This document shows positions 56,976 to 64,000 of a stretch of DNA of 64,000 bases, in pieces. The stretch covers positions 1,239,501 to 1,303,500 of the forward strand of contig NZ_CP016464.1 in assembly GCF_001713455.1 (NCBI RefSeq). The letters run 5' to 3'. The translations under genes were made by a program, and so were the position numbers. The notes beneath the pieces are model-generated. The model ran no database searches. It saw only the letters and a program-made list of their open reading frames with translations, and had not been told where the DNA came from. Source of the DNA: Bosea sp. RAC05 (GTDB taxonomy: Bacteria; Pseudomonadota; Alphaproteobacteria; Rhizobiales; Beijerinckiaceae). Within the stretch, counting starts at the first letter, position 1. Each line of letters begins with the position of its first letter.

Positions 56976-57398
56976 GGACGTCTCTCCGCGGGCAGTGCGA
57001 TGGATCGCCGCCAATTCTGGCACGGTCCGTCTGCGGCGGCGAGCGCATCGGGACGGTTCGCGCTGTCCCATGTCGCGGCGGGCTGCGCCGGAGGGGGTGG
57101 CCATCGCCCTTGCCCCGTCGGTGGATTTCCACTACATCGCGCCTGTCCGAAGGGCCGTGATCGATCACAGCCGGGGGCGGCCTTTTCGGCCGGCTCCCGT
57201 TTCGTGTTTGGGGCGGATCGTTCGGATGCGGATGCAGAACCGGCGGCCTTGCGCCGTTCGCCCTGTCCGGCGCTTCGAGCGCGGGCATGGCGGCCAGCCT
57301 CTGACGAGGCGCCGACGGGAGCATCCGGCCTGCAACACCAACCCAAACGGGCGCTTGCCGGACATCCGCGGGAGACGCGGCCGGCGTCAGGAGAATGC
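56976..57398. other. 423-bp divergent intergenic region upstream of rpsA
   Basis: No gene is convincing here. It holds a G+C-rich hairpin (about 57169-57200) and must contain the promoters of rpsA and of the molybdopterin enzyme, which I cannot place with confidence. The cytidylate kinase gene that often precedes rpsA in this order is absent. Confidence 0.5.
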
Positions 57399-59102
57399 AT
57401 GTCAGCCGTAGAAAGCTTTTCGGGCCGCGAGGATTTCGCCGCCCTTCTCGAGGAATCCTTCGGTCGTAACGAAGCCCTCGAAGGTTCCGTCATCAAGGGC
57501 AAGGTCGTCGCTATCGAGAAGGATATGGCGATCATCGACGTCGGCCTGAAGACGGAAGGGCGCGTTGCGCTCAAGGAATTCAACGGCCCCGGCCGTGACC
57601 AGGACATCAAGGTCGGCGACGAGGTCGAGGTCTATCTGGACCGGATCGAGAACGCGCTCGGCGAAGCCGTCATCTCGCGCGACAAGGCCCGTCGTGAAGA
57701 GAGCTGGGTCAAGCTCGAGAAGGCCTTCGAGGCCCGCGAGAAGGTCTCGGGCGTCATCTTCAACACCGTCAAGGGCGGCTACACCGTCGATCTCGACGGC
57801 GCCGTGGCCTTCCTGCCGCGTTCGCAGGTCGACATCCGTCCGATCCGCGACGTCGGCCCGCTGATGGGCCAGCCGCAGCCCTTCGAGATCCTCAAGATGG
57901 ATCGCCGCCGCGGCAACATCGTCGTGTCGCGCCGTACCGTCCTCGAAGAGACCCGCGCCGAGGCTCGTTCCGAGCTGGTCGCCTCGCTCGAAGAGGGCCA
58001 GGTCATCGACGGCGTCGTCAAGAACATCACCGAATACGGTGCCTTCGTGGATCTGGGCGGCATCGACGGCCTGCTCCATGTCACCGACATGGCCTGGCGT
58101 CGCGTCAACCACCCGTCCGAGGTCGTGACCATCGGCCAGACGGTCAAGGTCAAGATCATCAAGATCAACCAGGACACGCACCGCATCTCGCTCGGCATCA
58201 AGCAGCTGCTGGCCGATCCGTGGGATGGCATCGCGGCGCGTTACCCGGTCGGTGCGCGCCTCAAGGGCCGCGTCACCAACATCACGGACTACGGCGCCTT
58301 CGTCGAAGTGGAGCCGGGCATCGAGGGCCTCATCCACGTCTCCGAGATGTCCTGGACCAAGAAGAACGTCCACCCCGGCAAGATCGTCTCGACCTCTCAG
58401 GAAGTCGACGTCGCGATCCTCGAGGTCGATCAGGTCAAGCGCCGCATCTCGCTTGGCCTCAAGCAGACCCTGCGCAACCCCTGGGAGGTCTTCGCGGAGA
58501 CCCATCCGAGCGGTTCGACGGTCGAGGGCGAGGTCAAGAACAAGACCGAGTTCGGCCTGTTCCTGGGTCTCGAAGGCGACATCGACGGCATGATCCATCT
58601 CTCGGATCTCGACTGGAACCGTCCGGGCGAGCAGGTCATCGAGGAATACAAGAAGGGCGACATGCTGCAGGCTGTCGTTCTCGATGTGGACGTCGAGAAG
58701 GAGCGCATCTCGCTCGGCCTGAAGCAGCTCGGCGGCGATCCCTTCGTGGATGCCGGCGAGTTCAAGAAGGGCCAGGTCGTCACCTGTGAGGTGATGGAGG
58801 TCAAGGAAGGCGGTCTGGACGTCAAGATCGCCGGCACCGACATGACCACCTTCATCAAGCGCGCCGAGATCGCTCGCGATCGCCAGGAGCAGCGCCCCGA
58901 GCGCTTCGCCGCCGGCGAGAAGGTCGACGCCCGCGTCGTCCTCTTCGACAAGAAGGCCCGCAAGATCCAGGTCTCGATCAAGGCCCTGGAAATGGCCGAG
59001 GAGAAGGAGGCGATGGCGCAGTACGGCTCCGCCGACTCCGGCGCCTCGCTCGGCGACATCCTGGGCGCCGCCCTCAAGAAGGCGACGACCGAGAAGAAGT
59101 GA
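57399..59102 (+). CDS. rpsA: 30S ribosomal protein S1
   Basis: This is a 567-residue protein with six S1 RNA-binding repeats; clear ones are [40 protein letters not shown] and [20 protein letters not shown]. It starts [13 protein letters not shown] at 57399, preceded by CAGGAGAA; the frame is open upstream but not coding there. It recruits mRNA to the ribosome. A strong terminator follows. Confidence 0.98.
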   Translation: MSAVESFSGREDFAALLEESFGRNEALEGSVIKGKVVAIEKDMAIIDVGLKTEGRVALKEFNGPGRDQDIKVGDEVEVYLDRIENALGEAVISRDKARREESWVKLEKAFEAREKVSGVIFNTVKGGYTVDLDGAVAFLPRSQVDIRPIRDVGPLMGQPQPFEILKMDRRRGNIVVSRRTVLEETRAEARSELVASLEEGQVIDGVVKNITEYGAFVDLGGIDGLLHVTDMAWRRVNHPSEVVTIGQTVKVKIIKINQDTHRISLGIKQLLADPWDGIAARYPVGARLKGRVTNITDYGAFVEVEPGIEGLIHVSEMSWTKKNVHPGKIVSTSQEVDVAILEVDQVKRRISLGLKQTLRNPWEVFAETHPSGSTVEGEVKNKTEFGLFLGLEGDIDGMIHLSDLDWNRPGEQVIEEYKKGDMLQAVVLDVDVEKERISLGLKQLGGDPFVDAGEFKKGQVVTCEVMEVKEGGLDVKIAGTDMTTFIKRAEIARDRQEQRPERFAAGEKVDARVVLFDKKARKIQVSIKALEMAEEKEAMAQYGSADSGASLGDILGAALKKATTEKK

Positions 59103-59136
59103 TCGTTCGGCCGCGTCTGCGGCCGGATATTCCAGC

Positions 59137-59167
59137 AGCCCGCGCGGAGCGATCCGCGCGGGCTTTT
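59137..59167 (+). terminator. Rho-independent terminator of rpsA
   Basis: A perfect 12-bp stem (AGCCCGCGCGGA / TCCGCGCGGGCT) with a GCGA tetraloop, followed by TTT, lies 34 bp after the rpsA stop codon. Confidence 0.92.
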
Positions 59168-59180
59168 GTTTCGGCTGTTT

Positions 59181-59296
59181 CCCTCAGCCCTCATCCTGAG
59201 GAGCCGCGAAGCGGCGTCTCGAAGGATGCTCCAGAGCGCTCTGGAACCTCCATCGCGACGAAGCCTTCGGCTTCTCCTCAGGATGAGGACTGAGGG
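59181..59296. repeat. Interspersed palindromic element between rpsA and the Hsp70-like gene
   Basis: The ends are 22-bp inverted repeats with one mismatch (59182-59203 and 59274-59295, containing CTCATCCTGAGGAG). Inside are three smaller dyads: GCCGCGAAGCGGC, CCAGAGCGCTCTGG and GAAGCCTTCGGCTTC. This looks like the CATCCTGAGGAGC-type palindromic repeats scattered in many Hyphomicrobiales genomes. Confidence 0.75.
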
Positions 59297-59323
59297 GTGG
59301 CCCCTGAGAAGACGGAAGCCCCC

Positions 59324-60613
59324 ATGTCCCCCGCCGCCATCGGCATCGACTTCGGCACCACCAACAGCGTTGTCGCGCTCGCCGGCGCTGACGGCTCGGT
59401 CACGACGCGCTCGTTTTCGACGAAGCAGGGCGCCGTCGACGCCTATCGCTCGGCGCTGATGTTCTGGCGCGAGGGGCGCCCGCCCGCGACGCGTATCGCT
59501 CATGTCAGCGGGCCCGACGCGCTCGACATGGCGCTGGGCATGACCACTGAGCACCGCTTCCTGCAGTCGCTCAAGACGCATCTCTCCAGCCGCGCCTTCC
59601 AGGAGACCCGGCTCTTCGGCAAGCTGTTCCAGCTCGAGGATCTGATCGGCGTCTTCCTCGCCGACCTCGTGGCCGGTCTCGACGGTCTGGCCTCCCGGCC
59701 GCTGGTCTCCGGCCGGCCGGTTGTCTTCGCCGGCGAGCGCCCCGACGAGGAGCTGGCACTCGGCCGGCTGAAGGCCTCCTATGCCGGGGCCGGCATGCCA
59801 CAGGTCGATTTCGCCTATGAGCCGCTCGGCGCCGCCTACTGGTACGCCCGCGAGCTGAAGCAGCCGCAGACCATGCTCGTCGCCGATTTCGGCGGAGGCA
59901 CCAGCGACTTCTCGGTGATGCGCTTCGAGCCCGGCGCGGCCGGGCGGCTGGAGGCGACGCCGCTCTCCCATGCCGGCGTCGGCGTCGCGGGCGACACCTT
60001 CGACTACCGCATCATCGAGCACGCGATCTCGCCCCGCCTCGGCAAGGGCACGCAGTATCGCTCCTTCGGCAAGCTGCTGCCGATCCCGGCCCATTACCAT
60101 GCCGCCTTCGCGCAATGGCACCGTCTCTCCCTGATGAAGAGCCGCGAGACCATGGCCGAACTCAAGGCCCTGATCCGCGAGGCCGTCGAGCCGGACAAGC
60201 TCGAGGATCTGCTCACCGTGATCGAATACGACCTCGGCTACGAGCTTTATCGGGCCGTCTCGGCGGCCAAGATCGCCCTGTCCGGCGCGGACGAAACCGT
60301 GCTGCGCTTCGAGCAGACCGGCATCGCCATCGAGAAACGGATCGCACGCTCCGAGTTCGAGGCCTGGATCGCGCAGGATGTCGCCGCCATCGAGGCCGCG
60401 CTCGACCGGGCCCTGACGGAGGCCCATGTCGCAGCCGGATCGATCGAGGCCGTTTTCATGACCGGCGGGACCTCGCATGTCCCGGCCGTGCGGGCGCTCT
60501 TCGACCGGCGTTTCGGTGCCGAGCGCATCCATGTCGGTGATGCCTTTCGCTCGGTCGCCAGCGGCCTCGCGCTGCTCGCGCTCGATCGGGCGCGCGACCC
60601 TGTCGCGGCCTGA
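59324..60613 (+). CDS. Hsp70-like protein without a substrate-binding domain (YegD-like)
   Basis: This is a 429-residue actin-fold ATPase. It has the phosphate-1 motif (GIDFGTTNSVVAL), a connect region (VADFGGGTSDFSVM) and phosphate-2/adenosine motif (VFMTGGTSHVPAV). It ends after the nucleotide-binding domain, so it lacks the peptide-binding part of DnaK. The ATG at 59324 was preferred over the GTG at 59297, which overlaps the palindromic repeat. Function unclear; similar proteins are called YegD. Confidence 0.9.
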   Translation: MSPAAIGIDFGTTNSVVALAGADGSVTTRSFSTKQGAVDAYRSALMFWREGRPPATRIAHVSGPDALDMALGMTTEHRFLQSLKTHLSSRAFQETRLFGKLFQLEDLIGVFLADLVAGLDGLASRPLVSGRPVVFAGERPDEELALGRLKASYAGAGMPQVDFAYEPLGAAYWYARELKQPQTMLVADFGGGTSDFSVMRFEPGAAGRLEATPLSHAGVGVAGDTFDYRIIEHAISPRLGKGTQYRSFGKLLPIPAHYHAAFAQWHRLSLMKSRETMAELKALIREAVEPDKLEDLLTVIEYDLGYELYRAVSAAKIALSGADETVLRFEQTGIAIEKRIARSEFEAWIAQDVAAIEAALDRALTEAHVAAGSIEAVFMTGGTSHVPAVRALFDRRFGAERIHVGDAFRSVASGLALLALDRARDPVAA

Positions 60614-60732
60614 CCGGTGCACGTCACCTTGCCCCGCTGCCGGTGCGGGGCTACATCACGGGCGCGGAGCACGGCGCCTCGCCTTCCTCGCCATGCGGCT
60701 GCCAGACCGCGCCAACCGACAGGAGCGCCTTG

Positions 60733-61701
60733 ATGTCGTCCGATGCCGACCTGCTCGCCGACCGTCGCAATCTGCGCCGCAAGGTGACGCTGTGGCGCCT
60801 TCTGGCCGTCGTCGGGGTCATCGGCGCGGCGGTGATCGCCGGCCTCGCCTGGACCGGACGCACCCCGGGCACGCTCTCGCAGGCGCATATCGCGCGGGTC
60901 ACGATCTCCGGCTTCATCTCGGGCGACCGCCGCACGCTCGACCTCGTCAAGTCGCTCGAGGACAGCAAGGCTGCGGCCGTCATCATCCGGATCGACAGCC
61001 CCGGTGGCACCGTCAGCGGCTCGGAGGCGCTCTATGATGCGTTGCGCCGTCTCGCCGCCAAGAAGCCGATGGTCGCCGTGGTCGACGGACTGGCCGCGTC
61101 GGGCGGCTACATCGCCGCCATCGGCTCGGATCGGATCGTCGCGCGCCAGACCTCCCTCGTCGGCTCCATCGGCGTGCTGTTCCAGCTGCCGAACGTGTCG
61201 CAACTGCTCGAGACCGTCGGCGTCAAGGTCGAGTCGATCAAGTCGAGCCCCCTGAAGGCCGCACCGAGCGGCTATGAGCCGACCTCGCCCGAGGCGCGCG
61301 CCGCTCTGCAGCGCGTGGTCGACGACAATTACGACTGGTTCAAGCGCACCGTGCGCGAGCGCCGCAAGCTGGCCGAGCCCGAGGTCGCCCTCGTCTCCGA
61401 CGGGCGCGTCCATACCGGCCGCCAGGCCGCCGCGCTCAAGCTCGTCGACGAGATCGGCGGCGAGCCAGAGGCGATCGCCTGGCTCGAGCGCGACAAGGGT
61501 GTCGCGAAGGGACTGCGCGTGCGCGACTGGCGCCGCGCCAGCGAATCCTCCTCCCTCGGGCTCTGGAGCGTGAGCGAAGCGATGGCTCGCGCCGCCGGGC
61601 TGGACACGCTTGCCGCGGTTCTCGCACGGGCTGCGGACCAGCCGCTCGGTTTGCGGCTTGACGCGCCTTTGGCGCTCTGGCAGCCTGCAGTCGAAAAGTG
61701 A
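60733..61701 (+). CDS. sppA: Signal peptide peptidase SppA (36K type)
   Basis: This is a 322-residue membrane-bound serine protease. A transmembrane helix is at residues 20-40. The catalytic Ser lies in DGLAASGGYIAA and the Lys in SSPLKAAPSGYEP. Family members cleave leftover signal peptides. The start at 60733 follows AGGAG. The next gene, ihfB, is 28 bp downstream. Confidence 0.94.
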   Translation: MSSDADLLADRRNLRRKVTLWRLLAVVGVIGAAVIAGLAWTGRTPGTLSQAHIARVTISGFISGDRRTLDLVKSLEDSKAAAVIIRIDSPGGTVSGSEALYDALRRLAAKKPMVAVVDGLAASGGYIAAIGSDRIVARQTSLVGSIGVLFQLPNVSQLLETVGVKVESIKSSPLKAAPSGYEPTSPEARAALQRVVDDNYDWFKRTVRERRKLAEPEVALVSDGRVHTGRQAAALKLVDEIGGEPEAIAWLERDKGVAKGLRVRDWRRASESSSLGLWSVSEAMARAAGLDTLAAVLARAADQPLGLRLDAPLALWQPAVEK

Positions 61702-61729
61702 CGTTGATACAAGCGGTTAGATTGCAGCG

Positions 61730-62014
61730 ATGATCAAATCAGAACTCGTCCAACGCATCGCCGAGCGCAATGGTCATCTGTATCAGCGCGACATCGAGAA
61801 CATCGTCACCGCAATCCTCGACGAGATCGTCAAGGCGCTGTCGCGGGGGGACCGGGTGGAGCTTCGCGGCTTCGGCGCTTTTTCCCGCAAGGCCCGCTCG
61901 GCGCGCGTCGGACGCAACCCGCGCACGGGTGACGCGGTCGAGGTCGAAGAGAAGTTCGTTCCCGTCTTCAAGACCGGCAAGGAATTGCGGCTGCGGTTGA
62001 ACGGCAAGGCGTGA
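61730..62014 (+). CDS. ihfB: Integration host factor subunit beta
   Basis: This is a 94-residue DNA-bending protein ([40 protein letters not shown]). The proline/arginine-rich arm is intact (RVGRNPRTG). It heterodimerises with IHF-alpha and acts in recombination, replication and transcription. It lies 28 bp after sppA; an rpsA/sppA/ihfB neighbourhood is usual in this order. Confidence 0.97.
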   Translation: MIKSELVQRIAERNGHLYQRDIENIVTAILDEIVKALSRGDRVELRGFGAFSRKARSARVGRNPRTGDAVEVEEKFVPVFKTGKELRLRLNGKA

Positions 62015-62180
62015 TCGGCGGGCGTGTCCCCCTGGACGCCTCAGGCGTCGCGATATTGAGGCCGGCGAGGCCGACGGTCATCACGGGCAGGGCGCAGGCC
62101 GACGGAGGCGTTGCGCAGGATCTCGCGTCCGCGGGCCCCTGCCGAGGCCCCAAAACCAGCGATCTCGCGGAGGAACAGCG

Positions 62181-62519
62181 ATGAAAACCTTCTTCAAGGC
62201 CCTCGTGCTCGTGCCGATCGCGCTGGTGGTCGTGCTGTTCGCCGTGGCCAACCGCGCGCCGGTGCGCGTGTCGTTCGATCCGATCAGCCGCGATGTGCCG
62301 GTCCTCGCCTTCGACGTGCCGCTCTTCGCCGTCGTTCTGGCGGCGCTCGCCGTCGGCGTGCTGATCGGGGGCTTCGCCTCCTGGCTGACCCAGGGCAAGC
62401 ACCGCAAGGCCGCGCGGCGCAACCGTCGCGAGGCCGAGGCCCTGCGCTCGGAGACGCAGATGCTCCGCGCCGCGGTCCCCGATTCCGCGCTGCCGGCGCT
62501 GACCAACGGGCGCGGCTGA
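62181..62519 (+). CDS. LapA-domain (DUF1049) membrane protein
   Basis: This is a 112-residue protein with two transmembrane helices (VLVPIALVVVLFAVANRAPV; VPLFAVVLAALAVGVLIGGF) and a basic cytoplasmic tail (GKHRKAARRNRREAEALRSE). It resembles LapA/YciS, which helps lipopolysaccharide regulation in enterics. Its stop overlaps the next start by one base. Confidence 0.9.
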   Translation: MKTFFKALVLVPIALVVVLFAVANRAPVRVSFDPISRDVPVLAFDVPLFAVVLAALAVGVLIGGFASWLTQGKHRKAARRNRREAEALRSETQMLRAAVPDSALPALTNGRG

Positions 62520-63469
62520 TGCGGCTGTTCGGAAATGCCGAGATCGATGCCGCACTGAGCTTCCCCGGGCTGATCGACACGCTGGCGGACGCATTCCGCG
62601 GCAATGCCGTCGTCCCGCCGCGGGCGCATCACCACATCGAGCGTCCGGGCGAGCAGGCGGTGCTGCTGATCATGCCGGCCTGGAGCGCGTCGGACGCGCC
62701 GCACCCCTATATCGGCACGAAGATCGTGTCGGTCTTCTTCGGGAACGGCGCGCGCGACCTGCCGGGCGTCATGGGCGCCTATCTGCTGATGGACGGTCGG
62801 ACCGGGGCGCCGCTCGCGGTCATGGACGGCAATCGGCTCACCTTGTGGCGCACCGCCGCGGCCTCGGCCCTGGCCTCCCGCTCCCTCGCCAACCCGACGG
62901 CGAGCAAGATGCTGATGGTGGGCGCAGGCGGCCTCGCGCCGTTCCTGGTCAAGGCCCACCGCTCCGTCCGCCCGCTGACGGACATCGCGATCTGGGCCCG
63001 CCGGCCCGAGGCTGCCGAAGCCGTCGCGGCCCAGCTCGTCGCCGAGGGCATCGAGGCCCGCGCCGTCACCGATCTCGAAGGCGAGGCCCGGACCGCCGAC
63101 ATCATTTCCTGCGCCACCAACGCGACGCAGCCGCTGATCCATGGCCGCTGGCTCAAGCGCGACGCCCATCTCGATCTGGTCGGCGCTTTCACCATGCAGA
63201 TGCGCGAGGCGGATGCCGAGGCGCTGGAGCGGGCACGCGTCGTGGTCGATTCCGAAAAGGCGATCGACGAGGGCGGCGATGTCGCGATCGGGATCGACGA
63301 GGGCAGCTATGCCGCCGATCGCGTCGCCGGCACCCTGACCGATTTGTGCCATGGCCGCCTTCCTGGCCATGCGGAGGGCGGGGAGATCACGGTCTTCAAG
63401 TCGGTCGGCATGTCGCTCGAGGATCTCGCGGCCGCCGTCGCGGTCTGGGAAAACCGCGCGCCCCTCTGA
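62519..63469 (+). CDS. Ornithine cyclodeaminase/mu-crystallin family protein
   Basis: This is a 316-residue NAD(P)-binding protein: the Rossmann motif is LMVGAGGLAPFLV, followed by IWARRPEAAEAVA; the N-terminal domain has KIVSVFFGNG and GAYLLMDGRTGAPLAVMDG. The family includes ornithine cyclodeaminase, alanine dehydrogenase and ketimine reductases. The start at 62519 overlaps the LapA stop (TGATG). The upstream part of the frame (62111 onward) is a shadow. Confidence 0.9.
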   Translation: MRLFGNAEIDAALSFPGLIDTLADAFRGNAVVPPRAHHHIERPGEQAVLLIMPAWSASDAPHPYIGTKIVSVFFGNGARDLPGVMGAYLLMDGRTGAPLAVMDGNRLTLWRTAAASALASRSLANPTASKMLMVGAGGLAPFLVKAHRSVRPLTDIAIWARRPEAAEAVAAQLVAEGIEARAVTDLEGEARTADIISCATNATQPLIHGRWLKRDAHLDLVGAFTMQMREADAEALERARVVVDSEKAIDEGGDVAIGIDEGSYAADRVAGTLTDLCHGRLPGHAEGGEITVFKSVGMSLEDLAAAVAVWENRAPL

Positions 63470-63490
63470 GCGCGCGGGCGTCCTTCGTGG

Positions 63491-63664
63491 TCAGACGCGG
63501 ATCGGTGAGCCGCCGAGCGCGCCCAGCAGCCACAGCACCAGCACGACGACGAGCGCGAGCCCCAGCACGCCGCCGAGCCCGGTCGCTCCATAGGAGCGAT
63601 GGCCATAATAGCCGCCACCGCCGACGAGCAGGATGATCAGAACAAGGATGACGAGCGTGGACAT
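63491..63664 (-). CDS. DUF3309-family small membrane protein
   Basis: This is a 57-residue protein with two hydrophobic segments (TLVILVLIILLVGGGGYYGH; GLALVVVLVLWLLGALGG), matching DUF3309. Function unknown. Start at 63664 gives the family N-terminus; the frame continues upstream to 63733 without support. Confidence 0.8.
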   Translation of the reverse strand: MSTLVILVLIILLVGGGGYYGHRSYGATGLGGVLGLALVVVLVLWLLGALGGSPIRV

Positions 63665-63767
63665 GGGCTGAACTCTCCGGAGGCGTCGTCGCGGGGGGCG
63701 CGACGCGATCCCGGAGAAACGCCCCTGAGCCACGGCGGGTTCCTTGGCGCAGGGGCGAGCCTCGCCG

Positions 63768-64000
63768 CTACTCCGCCTTGGCGCCGATCTCCTTGATCAG
63801 GTCGCCCCATTTCTTCATTTCGGCCTGCAGGAACGCCGCCAGTTCGGCCGGCGTGCCGCCGACGGGGTCGGCGGCGAGCTGGGCCATCTTGGCGCGCAGC
63901 GCGGGGTCGGCCAGCCCCGCCTTGGTGTCGACCTGGATCTTGTCGATGATCGCCTGCGGCGTCTTGGCGGGCGCGAACAGCGCAAACCACGACGAGACGT
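63768..64000 (-). CDS. Bug-family tripartite tricarboxylate transporter binding protein (C-terminal part)
   Basis: The minus strand codes for the last 77 residues of a periplasmic substrate-binding protein; the rest lies right of the window. Seen are WFALFAPAKTPQAIIDKIQ and ADPVGGTPAELAAFLQAEM, ending MKKWGDLIKEIGAKAE. This is the C-terminus of the Bug/TctC family, which feeds organic acids to TTT transporters. The ligand is unknown. Confidence 0.85.
   Translation of the reverse strand, partial: VSSWFALFAPAKTPQAIIDKIQVDTKAGLADPALRAKMAQLAADPVGGTPAELAAFLQAEMKKWGDLIKEIGAKAE

Noticed and set aside
58430..60622. A 730-codon minus-strand frame antisense to rpsA and the Hsp70-like gene
   Set aside because: It crosses a terminator and a palindromic repeat and shows no recognisable domains.

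Overview
The window looks like chromosomal DNA of a GC-rich alphaproteobacterium of the order Hyphomicrobiales (Rhizobiales). The best pointers are an irr gene divergent from a fabA-fabB-fabI cluster, a Bradyrhizobium-type Irr with a Cys-Pro heme motif, and the rpsA/sppA/ihfB neighbourhood. Bosea or a close relative is my guess, not a demonstrated assignment.

Layout. (1) About 1-19,050 is a dense copper-resistance cluster: two P1B-type ATPases, a CopZ-like chaperone, a CueR/HmrR regulator, and a long minus-strand operon encoding a lipoprotein, an outer-membrane TolC-type protein, a multicopper oxidase, a cupredoxin, CusF, two small cysteine-containing exported proteins, a FixH/YtkA-like protein, CusB and CusA. 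A divergent response-regulator/histidine-kinase pair and a DUF411 protein follow. Metal is pumped from the cytoplasm by the ATPases, bound or oxidised in the periplasm, and exported by the Cus-type tripartite pump. (2) About 19,050-25,200 holds a transposase scrap, a 34-bp palindrome, an AAA+ ATPase/subtilisin-like protease pair, and three unrecognised genes. (3) About 25,200-27,900 is a MobA/MobL-type relaxase behind a possible oriT. (4) About 28,085-35,430 is a string of plus-strand genes: an exonuclease I-like nuclease, an AAA+ ATPase, two paralogous proteins of unknown family and three more unknowns, with strong hairpins between most of them. (5) 35,634-38,583 is a three-gene minus-strand operon that matches an ABC-three-component (ABC-3C) conflict system. 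(6) A tyrosine recombinase at 38,706-40,445 abuts the 3' end of a tRNA-Leu(CAG) gene at 40,528-40,614. This is the classic right end of an integrated element whose left end lies outside the window, so the copper genes are probably island cargo.

(7) From 40,750 to 64,000 the gene content is ordinary core chromosome: a chemotaxis receptor, an NDUFA9-like protein, a HAD phosphatase, a 2-hydroxyacid dehydrogenase, an SH3 protein, irr, fabA-fabB-DUF3303-fabI, a QorB-like reductase with an HxlR regulator, argG, a DsbA-fold isomerase, an M48 protease with LemA, a molybdopterin oxidoreductase, rpsA, an Hsp70-like protein, sppA, ihfB, a LapA-domain protein, an ornithine cyclodeaminase-family protein, and the end of a Bug-type binding protein.

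The most interesting parts are the ABC-3C operon, the ATPase/subtilase pair and the uncharacterised ExoI/AAA+/paralogue module, all inside the tRNA-Leu island.
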